From Paenibacillus thiaminolyticus (GTDB lineage: Bacteria > Bacillota > Bacilli > Paenibacillales > Paenibacillaceae): 64,000 bases of DNA. The position numbers and the translations under genes were made by a program. Where the stretch lies: positions 3,321,001-3,385,000 of the forward strand of contig NZ_CP041405.1 of the NCBI RefSeq assembly GCF_007066085.1. The letters are read 5' to 3'. Below the pieces are notes generated by a model. That model was not told the DNA's origin. It did no database searches and saw nothing but the letters and a program-made list of their open reading frames with translations. This document shows positions 1-10,391 of this stretch, piece after piece. Every line of letters begins with the position of its first letter. The first letter of the stretch is position 1.

Positions 1-722
1 TTGACGTAAGCCGCCGCGCTTCCCAGATTGTCCATAATGACATTCAGATTGCTGCTGTAGATATAGTGACCGCCATCCGGGAAATCCGGATGGTTCGTGA
101 AGCCCGCGGTTACCGTCAGAATGACGAAGGCCACGAGCAGCAGGGCCGATCCGAGCCCATTATAGATAAGGAAGCGGTTCGCCGCCTTCTCCCGGTGCAT
201 CAATCCCCATATGCCGATGAGGAAGAAGGTCGGCACCAGCGTCCATTCGAAGAACATGAAGAATAGGAGCAGATCCCGCGCCAGGAAGACGCCGATCATC
301 CCGACCTCGAGCAGGAGGAAGAGGATGTAGTACGTTTTCCATCTTTTTGTGATGCCCAAGGAAGCGATGGCCGCCATCGAGGCCACAATCGTCGTCATGA
401 CGACAAGCGGCAGCGATAAGCCGTCAATCGCCAAATGATAATCGATGTTGAACGACCAGGATTGAATGCCGCTGGCGATCTCCAGATTCAGCGGAAGAGA
501 AATCCAGGCGTATTGCTCGGTTAATGACGCTCCCTTATCGACCAGATCATAGATGCCGTACACCGTAAGCGCCAGAATGAGCGGCAGGAGGGTCGCCGCG
601 ATGCCGATGATTTGAATCGCGCGCTTGCGGCCCTTCGGCACGAACAGCAAAATCAGCACGCCCAACAGCGGAGAGAAGGTCAGCAGTGTCAACAAGGGCA
701 GTGATGTAAGCCCGTTTACCAT
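1..722 (-). CDS. nuoM: NADH-quinone oxidoreductase subunit M (partial, N-terminal part)
   Basis: This is the first ~240 residues of a proton-pumping antiporter-like membrane subunit of complex I; the rest runs off the window. Translation from the ATG at 722 gives a hydrophobic protein starting MVNGLTSLPLLTLLTFSPLL, followed by several membrane segments and the conserved stretch FFMFFEWTLVPTFFLIGIWG, which is typical of NuoM. It starts one base before the nuoL stop codon region (nuoL ends at 723), so the two are translationally close. It belongs to the nuoABCDHIJKLM(N) operon. Family assignment is secure from context and motifs; the function of the missing C-terminal half cannot be judged. Confidence 0.93.
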   Translation of the reverse strand, partial: MVNGLTSLPLLTLLTFSPLLGVLILLFVPKGRKRAIQIIGIAATLLPLILALTVYGIYDLVDKGASLTEQYAWISLPLNLEIASGIQSWSFNIDYHLAIDGLSLPLVVMTTIVASMAAIASLGITKRWKTYYILFLLLEVGMIGVFLARDLLLFFMFFEWTLVPTFFLIGIWGLMHREKAANRFLIYNGLGSALLLVAFVILTVTAGFTNHPDFPDGGHYIYSSNLNVIMDNLGSAAAYV

Positions 723-2618
723 TTACCAGAACCTCCTTCCGAGCGCCAGGATGAACACGATGAGCGCAGCGAATCCGAACAGCGACATTAGCCCGTACGT
801 CTGCAGCTGCCCGTTCTGCAGCCGGGTCGACGTCTTCCCGATGCCAACCGCAGCTCCCGAGACGAGCCGGACCATCCCGTCGACAATCCACTTGTCGAAC
901 GCCTGCAGTACGCGGCCGAGGCCGGCAAGCGAGCGAACGAAGATCAGCTGATACATCTCGTCGATATAATACTTATTGGCCACTAGCCGATAGAACGGAT
1001 TGGACGCTTCCCGCGAACCGCCACGGCGGCTTCCGCGCGGCCCGTACCATATATAGCCCAATCCGATGCCGAGCACGCCCGCCAGCACCGATATAATCAT
1101 CGCGGCTGCATGGACGGAGGAGCCCGGTTCATCCCCGTCCAGCCACATGCCCAGTGCGCCGCTGAATGGAGTATGAACGAACCCGGCGACCGCAGCCAGT
1201 ACGGCCAGCACGATGAGCGGGAATATCATGGAAGCCGAAGATTCCCGGACATTCTCCGCAGCTGAACCGGCGGCAGGCGAACCGGTGAAGACTAGGAAGA
1301 ACAATCTCGCCATATAGAAGGCGGTGATGAATACGGTGACCGCTCCAACGATGAAGAGCAGCATATTTTGTTCCCAGGCAGCCGCCAGTATGGCGTCCTT
1401 GGACCAGAAGCCGGACAGCGGCGGAATACCGGACAACGCCAGGGCGCCGATGGCGAAGGTCCAGGCCGTCACCTTCATCCGGTTCCCCAATCCGCCCATG
1501 CGGAATATATCCTGTGTATGTATGGCGTGAATGACACTGCCTGCCCCAAGGAACAGCAGCGCCTTGAAGAAGGCATGGGTGAACAGATGGAATATTCCGG
1601 CCGTAATCGCGCCGAGTCCGAGCGCCATCATCATATAGCCAAGCTGACTGACCGTGGAATAGGCCAAGATTCGCTTCATATCCCGCTGCGCCGCGGCAAT
1701 CGATGCCGCGAAAATCGCGGTGAAGCCGCCTACGCCCGCGACGATCATCATCGCCGTCGGCGAGACCGAGAAAATATCAAAGGTCCGGGCGACCAAATAG
1801 ACGCCGGCCGCAACCATCGTCGCCGCGTGGATCAGCGCGGAGATGGGCGTCGGTCCCTCCATCGCATCCGGCAGCCACGTATGCAGCGGGAACTGGCCGG
1901 ATTTGCCGGCAGCTCCCAGGAAGATCAGCGCTGCGATCCAGGTGCCTAAGCCGGTGGAAATGCCGTACTGCGCCATGGAATCGGCATTGGCGAATACGTT
2001 GCTAATCATCGTAAAATCAAGCGCATGGTTCGGCATATGCCAGAACAGGATAAGAATCGCGACCAACAGCCCGACATCGCCGATGCGGGTGACGATGAAG
2101 GCTTTTTTGGCGGCGGCGCGCGCCGCCGGCCGCTCATACCAGAAGCCGATCAGCAGGAAGGAACAGACCCCGACCAGCTCCCAGAATATATAGAGCTGAA
2201 TGAGATTCGGCGACAGGACAAGTCCCAGCATGGCGCTCGTAAATAGAGCAATGTATGCATAGAACACCGTCTGCCGCTCGTCGCCCTCCATATAGGCTTT
2301 GGAATACACATTGACCAGCGTGCTTACCAGCGTAACAATCACGAGCATCAGCGCATTCAGGTTCGTGATGTCAAATCCGAACTCGAGACGGATGTCGCCG
2401 ATGCGGAACCATTCGAAGCTGCGGGTGTAGTCGTCAGGCGCACCTGTCATCCGCTCCCACAGGATGAGGACGGAGAGTACGCATGCGGCGAACGAGCTGA
2501 AGACGCCGAGCATGACGGCAACACCTTTCATCTGGCGGCCGAATGCCGTCAGCATGAGGAACGCGAGCAGCGGAATGACCGGGATCATCCATGCATATTG
2601 CGACAAGACGGATTCCAT
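723..2618 (-). CDS. nuoL: NADH-quinone oxidoreductase subunit L
   Basis: Largest membrane antiporter-like subunit of respiratory complex I, at the distal end of the proton-pumping arm. The 631-residue length is normal for NuoL. The conserved core includes YIFWELVGVCSFLLIGFWY and the LPDAMEGPTPISALIHAATM segment, which carries the lysine/histidine channel residues. The long C-terminal amphipathic region that follows the core is present. The ATG at 2618 is preceded by AAGGAGG with 8 bases of spacing, which fixes the start. It lies between nuoK (19 bases upstream) and nuoM (adjacent), consistent with one transcript. Confidence 0.97.
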   Translation of the reverse strand: MESVLSQYAWMIPVIPLLAFLMLTAFGRQMKGVAVMLGVFSSFAACVLSVLILWERMTGAPDDYTRSFEWFRIGDIRLEFGFDITNLNALMLVIVTLVSTLVNVYSKAYMEGDERQTVFYAYIALFTSAMLGLVLSPNLIQLYIFWELVGVCSFLLIGFWYERPAARAAAKKAFIVTRIGDVGLLVAILILFWHMPNHALDFTMISNVFANADSMAQYGISTGLGTWIAALIFLGAAGKSGQFPLHTWLPDAMEGPTPISALIHAATMVAAGVYLVARTFDIFSVSPTAMMIVAGVGGFTAIFAASIAAAQRDMKRILAYSTVSQLGYMMMALGLGAITAGIFHLFTHAFFKALLFLGAGSVIHAIHTQDIFRMGGLGNRMKVTAWTFAIGALALSGIPPLSGFWSKDAILAAAWEQNMLLFIVGAVTVFITAFYMARLFFLVFTGSPAAGSAAENVRESSASMIFPLIVLAVLAAVAGFVHTPFSGALGMWLDGDEPGSSVHAAAMIISVLAGVLGIGLGYIWYGPRGSRRGGSREASNPFYRLVANKYYIDEMYQLIFVRSLAGLGRVLQAFDKWIVDGMVRLVSGAAVGIGKTSTRLQNGQLQTYGLMSLFGFAALIVFILALGRRFW

Positions 2619-2637
2619 TGTCGTATCCTCCTTACGG

Positions 2638-2949
2638 TTATCTCTTCAATTCGTTATATTCGTCCACGTTGGCCGTGCCGCGGTTCCGATACAACGCGAT
2701 TAGTATGGCGACGCCGACCGCCGCTTCCGCCGCCGCGATCGCGATCGTGAAGAGCGAGAAGATCTGGCCCTTCAGATTCGGCACGACCCCGTACTTGGAA
2801 AAGGCAATCAAATTCAAATTGGCCGCATTCAGCATCAGCTCGATGGACAGAAGCACGATGACGGCATTGCGCTTCGTCAGCACCCCGTAGAGTCCGATGC
2901 AGAACAGAATGGCTGCCAGCGTAAGGTAGGAAGCCAGCATACTACCCAT
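2638..2949 (-). CDS. nuoK: NADH-quinone oxidoreductase subunit K
   Basis: Small three-helix membrane subunit (103 aa) of complex I, homologous to MrpC. The second helix holds the conserved glutamate in [15 protein letters not shown], part of the proton pathway. The start ATG at 2949 follows GGAGG with 8 bases of spacing; the nuoJ stop lies inside the same ribosome-binding region (nuoJ ends at 2950), so translation is probably coupled. Length and order (J-K-L) are standard. Confidence 0.97.
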   Translation of the reverse strand: MGSMLASYLTLAAILFCIGLYGVLTKRNAVIVLLSIELMLNAANLNLIAFSKYGVVPNLKGQIFSLFTIAIAAAEAAVGVAILIALYRNRGTANVDEYNELKR

Positions 2950-3471
2950 TTAATCCGCCTCCTTCTTCGCGAGCACGATGGCCCCGATGAATGCGACGGT
3001 CAGCAGCACCGACAGCAGCTCGAACGGGATAACATGCTCCGTAAATATCTGCTTCCCGAGCTGGAGCGTGTTGTCCTGGGCCAGCCCCGCCGGCTCAGGC
3101 GCGGGGAAATCGGTGCCGCGTATCGTAAAGAACAGGACCCCGAACAAGGCCAGACAGCCAAGCGCGGCCAACGTCTCCCTTAACGGGCGCGATACCTCTT
3201 CATCCTGCCGATCATGACGGGTCATCATGATGCCGAAGATCATCAGAATCGAGATGGCTCCCGTGTAGACCAGCACCTGGACGAAGGCGACGAACTCGGC
3301 TTCCAGCATAACGAAGATGCCCGCGAGCCCGAGAAAGGCGAAGGCCAGCGATACGACCATATGAACAACCTTCGTAAAATTAAGCATCAATACCGATCCG
3401 GAAATGATACATATGGCAAGTACGAAGAAGGCTGCCGTTTCTCCCGTCCACTCGATGGAGAAGTTAAACAT
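2950..3471 (-). CDS. nuoJ: NADH-quinone oxidoreductase subunit J
   Basis: Five-helix membrane subunit of complex I, 173 aa. The third helix region with VQVLVYTGAISILMIFGIMM is the family hallmark; it contains the pi-bulge helix that couples quinone reduction to pumping. The start at 3471 overlaps the end of nuoI by 8 bases. A run of G (GGGGG) 11 bases upstream is the only ribosome-binding site visible, so expression may rely on coupling with nuoI. Confidence 0.96.
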   Translation of the reverse strand: MFNFSIEWTGETAAFFVLAICIISGSVLMLNFTKVVHMVVSLAFAFLGLAGIFVMLEAEFVAFVQVLVYTGAISILMIFGIMMTRHDRQDEEVSRPLRETLAALGCLALFGVLFFTIRGTDFPAPEPAGLAQDNTLQLGKQIFTEHVIPFELLSVLLTVAFIGAIVLAKKEAD

Positions 3472-3916
3472 TTTTTCTGGCGCCCCCTTTTGGCATGGCT
3501 GAATTGTTCTCCTGCCGTATATTCTGGTTGTTCTCGTTCAACCATTCCATGTTTTTGAACAGATCGTCGCGGCTGTACGCCGCCAGCTCGAAATTGTTCG
3601 TCATGACAATCGCTTCCGTCGGACATACCTCGGTGCACAAATCGCATAAAATGCAAATTTCAAAATTGAGGTCAAACGTATCGATAACCTTGCCCTTCTT
3701 CTCTGGATCCGGATTCGGCTTCCCGGTAAGCGTGATGCAATCCGTCGGGCAAATGCGCGCGCACATGTTGCAGACGATGCACTTGTCCGGATCGAAATAT
3801 TGAATGCCGCGGAACCGGTCAGGCAATTCCAGAGGCTTATCGGGATACGGATAGGTGACTTTTTTGGAAGTCAGCGCCTTCATCGTGACGCCCAGCCCTT
3901 TGAATAATCCTTTCAC
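3464..3916 (-). CDS. nuoI: NADH-quinone oxidoreductase subunit I (2x[4Fe-4S])
   Basis: Peripheral-arm subunit carrying two tetranuclear iron-sulfur clusters (N6a/N6b) that pass electrons to NuoB. Both ferredoxin motifs are intact: CIVCNMCARICP and CILCDLCTEVCP. At 150 aa it is of normal size. The start is a GTG at 3916, set 6 bases after a GGGGGGG ribosome-binding site. It lies 17 bases after nuoH and overlaps nuoJ. Confidence 0.97.
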   Translation of the reverse strand: MKGLFKGLGVTMKALTSKKVTYPYPDKPLELPDRFRGIQYFDPDKCIVCNMCARICPTDCITLTGKPNPDPEKKGKVIDTFDLNFEICILCDLCTEVCPTEAIVMTNNFELAAYSRDDLFKNMEWLNENNQNIRQENNSAMPKGGARKNV

Positions 3917-3933
3917 GTATTTCCCCCCCTAGC

Positions 3934-4950
3934 CTATTTGCTGAATAATTCGATATATAGCGCCGTCACGAAGACATTCAGAAGCGCCAGCGGCAGCAGC
4001 ACCTTCCATCCGAAGCTCATCAGCTGATCCACGCGAATGCGCGGCATCGTCGCCCGCAGCCAGAAGATGAAGAAGACGCAGAACGAAAATTTGAGCACGA
4101 ACCATAAAATCCCCGGAATAAAGTCAAGGAACGGAAATGGCGGATGCCAGCCGCCGAGGAACAGCACCGTCGTCAGCGCGGAGAGCGCGAACACGTACAC
4201 ATATTCCGCCAGCATGAAAAAGGCAAACCGGAAGCCGCTATACTCCACATGATAGCCGGCGACCAGCTCCGACTCCGCCTCCGGCAAATCGAAGGGAGTC
4301 CGGTTCAGCTCGGATATCCCCGCAATGAGGAAGACGACGAAGCCGATAATCTGCGGGAACAGATTCCATTCCCAGAAATAATTGCCCTGCCCTTCTACAA
4401 TGGTACGCAAACTGAGCGATCCATTCAATAGAATAATGCCAACGACGGAAATGACAAGCGGAATCTCGTAGCTGATCATCTGCGCTGCAGAGCGCATTCC
4501 GCCCAAAAGTGAATATTTATTGTTGGAGGCCCAGCCGCCGATAATGATGCCGATAGTCGTAATGCTGGAGAGAGCGGCGTAGTAGAGCAAGCCCACATTC
4601 AAATCGGCAAAGCCGAGCCGTTCACTGTACGGGATCGTCGCCAGGACGGCGAACGCGGGCACATAGGCGATGACGGGCGCGAGAATGAACAAGGCCCGAT
4701 CGGCTTTGCGCGGAATGGTGTCTTCTTTAATAAGCAGCTTGAATATATCCGCGACCGTCTGCAGCAGCCCGAGTGGACCGACCCGGGACGGGCCGTGGCG
4801 GTACTGCATCCAGCCGATCACTTTCCGTTCGAAATAGATCGCATACGTGACGAAGCCCAGAACGGCAAGCAGCATGACAATGGCCCAGCCCAGGAAGATG
4901 AAGGCATTCGTCCAGGTGAGCGATTGTTGGATTAGGTCTTGCACTAGCAA
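3934..4950 (-). CDS. nuoH: NADH-quinone oxidoreductase subunit H
   Basis: Eight-helix membrane subunit at the quinone-binding junction of complex I, 338 aa. Conserved loops are present: RKVIGWMQYRHGPSRVGP near the N-terminus and the acidic loop LNRTPFDLPEAESELVAGYH. The start is ambiguous. TTG at 4950 lies 4 bases after GGAGG, while GTG two codons further on (4944) lies 10 bases after it and directly abuts the nuoD stop codon. Either way nuoD and nuoH overlap and are probably coupled. Confidence 0.96.
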   Translation of the reverse strand: MLVQDLIQQSLTWTNAFIFLGWAIVMLLAVLGFVTYAIYFERKVIGWMQYRHGPSRVGPLGLLQTVADIFKLLIKEDTIPRKADRALFILAPVIAYVPAFAVLATIPYSERLGFADLNVGLLYYAALSSITTIGIIIGGWASNNKYSLLGGMRSAAQMISYEIPLVISVVGIILLNGSLSLRTIVEGQGNYFWEWNLFPQIIGFVVFLIAGISELNRTPFDLPEAESELVAGYHVEYSGFRFAFFMLAEYVYVFALSALTTVLFLGGWHPPFPFLDFIPGILWFVLKFSFCVFFIFWLRATMPRIRVDQLMSFGWKVLLPLALLNVFVTALYIELFSK

Positions 4951-6044
4951 TCCACCTCCCCGACGACGATATCAACTCCGCCCAATATCGTAATAAGGTT
5001 CGTCATCGTCTCTCCGACGAGCAGCTTCGGCAGGATTTGCAGGTTGACGAAGGATGGACGCCGGAACTTCAAGCGATAAGGCTCCTGCTTGCCCCGGGAT
5101 ACGATATAGCAGCCGATCTCGCCGCGCGGCGACTCAATCCGCGCATAGATCTCCCCTTCCGGCGGGCGGATGACGCGCGGCACCTTGCCCATCGTCTCGC
5201 CTTCACTCGGGAATTGTTCCACCGCCTGCTCCAGAATGCGCAGGCTCTGGCGAATCTCCTCCAGCCGGAGGACGTACCGCGTGTAGCAATCGCCGCCCGT
5301 CCCCACCGGGACATCGAATTCAAACCGATCGTACAGGCTGTATGGCTCATCCTTCCGCAGATCCCACTTCACGCCGGTGCAGCGAAGATTCGCTCCGCTC
5401 AGCCCATAGGCGATAGCGGTCTCCGCATCATAGGTTCCGATACCTCTGATCCGGGCCAAAAAGATCTCATTCCCGCTTACCAGCTTGTCGTATTCCTTCA
5501 ATCGCTTGCGCATGTAAGGAATGAAGTCGCGCACCTTGTCAATCCAGCCCGGCGGAGCGTCCCACTTGACGCCGCCGACCCGCATGTAGTTGTAGGTCAG
5601 CCGCGCGCCGCACAGCTCGTTGAACAGATCGATGATGATTTCGCGATCGCGGAACGCATACAGGAACGGGCTCATCGCCCCGATATCCAGCAGGTAGGTG
5701 CCCCACCAGACGAGATGGCTGGCCACGCGCTGCAGCTCCATTACGATCAGCCGGAGAAAGTCGGCGCGTTCCGGTATTTCCAACTGCATCATTTTCTCGA
5801 CGGCATGGACAAGCACATAGTTATTCGTCATCGCGGACACGTAGTCCATTCTATCAGTATAAGGGATAATTTGCGTGTAGTTGAGGTTCTCGGCCAGCTT
5901 CTCCGTCCCCCGGTGCAGGTAGCCCATCACAGGGGTCGCTTCCTTAATCACTTCACCGTCAAGCTTCACGACAATGCGAAAAACGCCATGCGTGCTCGGA
6001 TGCTGAGGACCGACGTTCAAGAGCAGTTCTTCTGTGCGAATCAA
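4944..6044 (-). CDS. nuoD: NADH-quinone oxidoreductase subunit D
   Basis: 49-kDa-type subunit of the complex I peripheral arm; together with NuoB it forms the quinone site. The conserved GPQHPSTHGVFR stretch contains the quinone-site histidine. The protein (366 aa) aligns with the family to its end VDIVVGEVDC. The only usable start is a TTG at 6044, with GGAGG 11 bases upstream located just past the nuoC stop. NuoC and NuoD are separate genes here, not a fused NuoCD. Confidence 0.96.
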   Translation of the reverse strand: MIRTEELLLNVGPQHPSTHGVFRIVVKLDGEVIKEATPVMGYLHRGTEKLAENLNYTQIIPYTDRMDYVSAMTNNYVLVHAVEKMMQLEIPERADFLRLIVMELQRVASHLVWWGTYLLDIGAMSPFLYAFRDREIIIDLFNELCGARLTYNYMRVGGVKWDAPPGWIDKVRDFIPYMRKRLKEYDKLVSGNEIFLARIRGIGTYDAETAIAYGLSGANLRCTGVKWDLRKDEPYSLYDRFEFDVPVGTGGDCYTRYVLRLEEIRQSLRILEQAVEQFPSEGETMGKVPRVIRPPEGEIYARIESPRGEIGCYIVSRGKQEPYRLKFRRPSFVNLQILPKLLVGETMTNLITILGGVDIVVGEVDC

Positions 6045-6050
6045 GGGTGA

Positions 6051-7106
6051 TTACACCTCCGAATCCAACGGCTCGTAGTCTTTGCGCAGCGGGTGGCCGA
6101 CCCAATCGTCCGGCATCATGATGCGGCGTAAATCAGGATGTCCGGTAAAATCGATGCCCAGCAGGTCATACACTTCCCGTTCACACCAATTCGCGGTAGG
6201 CCAGATCGGCGTTACTGAAGCAATGGACGGCTGCTCGCGATCGGTCTTGACATGAACGGCCGCCTCGGCCTTCGTAGATAAATTGATGAAATAGTACACA
6301 ACCTCGAGATGTGTCTCACGGTCTACGCCAGCCAGATTCCGTAAGTAACTGCAGGACCACTCCGGATGATGCCGAAGCAGGCTTGCACAAGCCAGCCAAT
6401 GCTCATTCTTCACGGTAATCGTCGGCAAATGCCCGTTCTCTTCATTGATGACAGCCTCCTCCACCGCATCCTCGGCCACCTCCGCCTTCAGCAGGGCGAC
6501 CAGCCCATCAAGTACGGGCTGCTTCGGAGAAGGCTCCTTCGGCTTCGGCGGCTCCTCGGTCGCCTTCGCCCGCGGCGCGCGTGCCGGCCGCTCAGGCTTG
6601 TCGCCGGCTGCGGCAGCCGCTGCCCGGGCAGGCCGTTCGCCCGCAGCTCCTGCGGCGTCCGCGCCTCCTTCGGCCGCGGCCTTCGCCTTCGCGGCGCGCC
6701 GCTCCTCCGCCCCCTTCAGGCGGGCGGCCTTCTCCTCCTCGCTAAGCGGCGCGCGCTTCGCCTTGTCCGCCGGCGCTGGCGGTTCAGCATCCTCCGGCTT
6801 CGGCGCAACTGCTTCCGCTAGTTCCGCTTCCTTCCCTTCCTGTGCGGCAGAAGGATCCTCGACTTTACCGCTGGCGGCAGCAATCTCATTCTCGTTGTGC
6901 CCGGCTTCTCTCACCTGTACATCTGTCTCGGCTTGATCGGTTTCCTTCACCCGTACGTCTTTTTTAGCTTGATCGGGTTCCTCAACCTTCACAGCCTTGC
7001 CGGTCTGATCTTCTTTCACGGCCTTGCCGGGCCTTGCAACCTTCTCTTCCTTCTCAGCTTCTATCGGCGGCTGAACCGCCTCCTGATCCTTCTTCTCCTC
7101 GCTCAC
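6051..7106 (-). CDS. nuoC: NADH-quinone oxidoreductase subunit C with long low-complexity N-terminal extension
   Basis: 30-kDa-type subunit of the complex I peripheral arm. The real NuoC domain is the last ~160 residues and ends with the signature [19 protein letters not shown] followed by [11 protein letters not shown]. In front of it are ~190 residues rich in Lys, Glu, Ala and Pro, with near-repeats of the type [13 protein letters not shown] / [11 protein letters not shown] and an arginine/alanine/proline-rich part. Bacterial NuoC is usually 150-200 aa, so 351 aa is unusual. The GTG start overlaps the nuoB stop (GTGA). The extension is predicted to be disordered; its role is unknown. Confidence 0.93.
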   Translation of the reverse strand: MSEEKKDQEAVQPPIEAEKEEKVARPGKAVKEDQTGKAVKVEEPDQAKKDVRVKETDQAETDVQVREAGHNENEIAAASGKVEDPSAAQEGKEAELAEAVAPKPEDAEPPAPADKAKRAPLSEEEKAARLKGAEERRAAKAKAAAEGGADAAGAAGERPARAAAAAAGDKPERPARAPRAKATEEPPKPKEPSPKQPVLDGLVALLKAEVAEDAVEEAVINEENGHLPTITVKNEHWLACASLLRHHPEWSCSYLRNLAGVDRETHLEVVYYFINLSTKAEAAVHVKTDREQPSIASVTPIWPTANWCEREVYDLLGIDFTGHPDLRRIMMPDDWVGHPLRKDYEPLDSEV

Positions 7107-7621
7107 GCATCCGTCACCCGCTTTCCCGTCTTCGCTTCGTAGCGGATTTTCGCTTGCAGCTTGTTAATGCCGTAAATCAATGCCGCCGGATTCGGCGGGC
7201 AACCCGGTATGTAAATATCGACCGGAACAATCTGATCTACGCCTTTGATGACCGCATACGATTTGACATAAGGCCCGCCGGCCGTCGCGCAGGAGCCCAT
7301 GGCGATGACCCATTTCGGCTCAGGCATCTGATCGTACAGCCGCTTCAACAGCGGACCCATCTTCTTCGTTACCGTTCCGGACACGATCATGACATCCGAC
7401 TGGCGGGGAGAGGTCCGGAAGATGACGCCGAAGCGGTCCAGATCATAGTGCGAAGCACCGGTGCCCATCATCTCGATCGCGCAGCAGGCAAGACCGAACG
7501 TCAAAGGCCATAGCGAGTTGCTGCGCGCCCACCCCTTCAATTGCTCCAACGTCCCGAAAAAAACGTTGCGCTCCAGCTCCTGCCGTTCTTCCAACGTGAT
7601 TGATTCTAAAGAGAGTCCCAT
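7103..7621 (-). CDS. nuoB: NADH-quinone oxidoreductase subunit B
   Basis: Carries cluster N2, the last iron-sulfur centre before quinone. The cluster-binding cysteines are visible: the adjacent pair in [11 protein letters not shown], the cysteine in [13 protein letters not shown] and the one in YIPGCPPNP. Length is 172 aa. It overlaps nuoA by 16 bases at its start and nuoC by 4 at its end, so the three subunits are tightly coupled. Confidence 0.97.
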   Translation of the reverse strand: MGLSLESITLEERQELERNVFFGTLEQLKGWARSNSLWPLTFGLACCAIEMMGTGASHYDLDRFGVIFRTSPRQSDVMIVSGTVTKKMGPLLKRLYDQMPEPKWVIAMGSCATAGGPYVKSYAVIKGVDQIVPVDIYIPGCPPNPAALIYGINKLQAKIRYEAKTGKRVTDA

Positions 7622-7980
7622 CGAAACACCTTCTTTTTCCAGGCGTAAATTAGACCAACCAACAGCAATCCGACAAAAATCAGCATCTCAACCAGCGCGA
7701 ACAGACCAAGCTGCTTGTACGCAACCGCCCACGGGTACAAGAAAACGGTTTCCACATCGAAAATGACAAACATAAGCGCAAACAAATAGTACCGAATGTT
7801 AAATCGAACTTGTCCCACACCAACCGGATCGTTACCGCTTTCATACGTTGTTTGTTTCATGTCTGTCGGCTTCTTCGGCCTGAGCAGCCGGCCTGCTGTC
7901 AGAGCGGCCACCGGCAGAAAAATCCCGAGTCCGATAAAAATGGCCACGATGACGTAATTGTTGATGTACTCCAAAGACAT
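7606..7980 (-). CDS. nuoA: NADH-quinone oxidoreductase subunit A
   Basis: Three-helix membrane subunit of complex I and first gene of the operon (124 aa). Conserved motifs [11 protein letters not shown] and [21 protein letters not shown] are present. The open frame extends 48 codons further upstream, but that part has no NuoA similarity and lies over the promoter region. The ATG at 7980 sits immediately after GGAGGGG, which is too close. The TTG two codons downstream (7974) has a better 8-base spacing from GGAGG and may be the true start. Confidence 0.95.
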   Translation of the reverse strand: MSLEYINNYVIVAIFIGLGIFLPVAALTAGRLLRPKKPTDMKQTTYESGNDPVGVGQVRFNIRYYLFALMFVIFDVETVFLYPWAVAYKQLGLFALVEMLIFVGLLLVGLIYAWKKKVFRWDSL

Positions 7981-8414
7981 CCCCTCCGTCGCAGCTATCG
8001 TATTACAGACAACCCTGTATTGAATTGTTCTAAACCCGCCACAATTATAACAAAACCTACCAATCCCGTCTATGCAATTCCTGGCATAATCTGTATTCCT
8101 TTTCGTAGAGCGGCAATTGGACATATTGATATATTTTATTCATCGTAACGGGCCAATAGAAGCATTTCAAAGAAGCTGTCGTGACAATATAGACATATTC
8201 GTTCGAATATAAATCCAGAGAGGTAAACCCTATTAATACTATCGGATTAGAAAGAATGATGTAAAAGAATGATGTGAGATTCATCGTTGAGGTAACGTTG
8301 TTGCGGAATGCTTGCATCGAATGTCCGCACCCAACGGAAGCCGGGGCGGCTGCGTTCCACTAACCTGGGGTCAATTCCGGCGGCAAGGCGACGCGCAAGC
8401 CCTCCGGATACAAA
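7981..8414. other. Intergenic region between the atp and nuo operons
   Basis: No convincing gene is visible in this ~430-base gap; the 86-codon frame on the minus strand has no ribosome-binding site and no recognisable family. Two sequence patterns stand out. ATATTCG-TT-CGAATAT at 8195-8210 is a near-perfect palindrome. The 12-mer AAAGAATGATGT is repeated at 8251 and 8264. Either may bind a regulator of the nuo operon. This is an inference from symmetry alone. Confidence 0.5.
8044..8052 (-). promoter_or_regulatory. Extended -10 promoter of the nuo operon
   Basis: On the minus strand the sequence reads TGTTATAAT, a perfect TATAAT with the TGn extension. It is about 65 bases upstream of the nuoA start. 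No good -35 hexamer is found at 17 bases, which is tolerated by extended -10 promoters. Confidence 0.6.
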
Positions 8415-8447
8415 TCAAGCCGAGACGCGAACAGCGCCTCGGCTTGA
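8415..8447 (-). terminator. Rho-independent terminator of the atp operon
   Basis: A 10-bp perfect inverted repeat (TCAAGCCGAG paired with CTCGGCTTGA) lies 6 bases after the atpC stop. On the minus strand it is followed by TTTGTATCC. It separates the ATP synthase operon from nuo. Confidence 0.8.
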
Positions 8448-8452
8448 GTCTA

Positions 8453-8875
8453 TTATCGTGACACGTTCCGTTGGGACACTTGGATCCGTGTTACGGCACG
8501 TTGGAGTGACAATTCCGCACGGCGGAAATCGACGTGATCCTGTTTGCTCCGTTGAGCCATTGCCAGGCGTTGTTCCGCACGCGCCTTTGCTGCCTTCGCG
8601 CGCTCGATGTCGATCTCTTCCGGCAGCTCCGCGCTTTCCGCAAGGACAACGACCTTGTCTCTGCGTACTTCCACGAATCCGCCATGAACAGCAAGCCATA
8701 GATCCTTGCTGCCTGTCTTAATCTTCATCGGCCCGACCTGCAGCGGCGTTACCATCGGGATATGTCCTGCCAAAATGCCGAGTTCACCTTCCACGCCCTT
8801 GACGGTAATCATGTTCACTTGATCCTCGAACACTTTATGCTCGGGTGTGACGATTTCCAATAAAAAGGTGCTCAC
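8453..8875 (-). CDS. atpC: F1Fo ATP synthase subunit epsilon
   Basis: Epsilon subunit of the F1 central stalk, 140 aa, an inhibitor and coupling element. The N-terminal beta-sandwich (FLLEIVTPEHKVFEDQVNMI and GELGILAGHIPMVTPL) and a C-terminal helical hairpin rich in Ala/Arg/Gln are both present. GTG start with GGAGG 7 bases upstream. Last gene of the operon, followed by a terminator. Confidence 0.97.
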   Translation of the reverse strand: MSTFLLEIVTPEHKVFEDQVNMITVKGVEGELGILAGHIPMVTPLQVGPMKIKTGSKDLWLAVHGGFVEVRRDKVVVLAESAELPEEIDIERAKAAKARAEQRLAMAQRSKQDHVDFRRAELSLQRAVTRIQVSQRNVSR

Positions 8876-8941
8876 TGCGGTTCCTCCTTCCGTTCCATCC
8901 GGAACTATCCGTTCCGGACAGCCCGTTTCACGTCAAGCCGC

Positions 8942-10384
<1,443 letters not shown>

Positions 10385-10391
10385 TTATCCG

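Noticed and set aside
5037..6050. Long plus-strand frame of 337 codons
   Set aside because: Exact antisense shadow of nuoD; high GC third positions create long opposite-strand frames. The same holds for long plus-strand frames over atpA, atpD, ychF, cls, the ecf ATPase and GH38.
8057..8317. 86-codon minus-strand frame upstream of nuoA
   Set aside because: Lies over the nuo promoter, no ribosome-binding site, no recognisable product.
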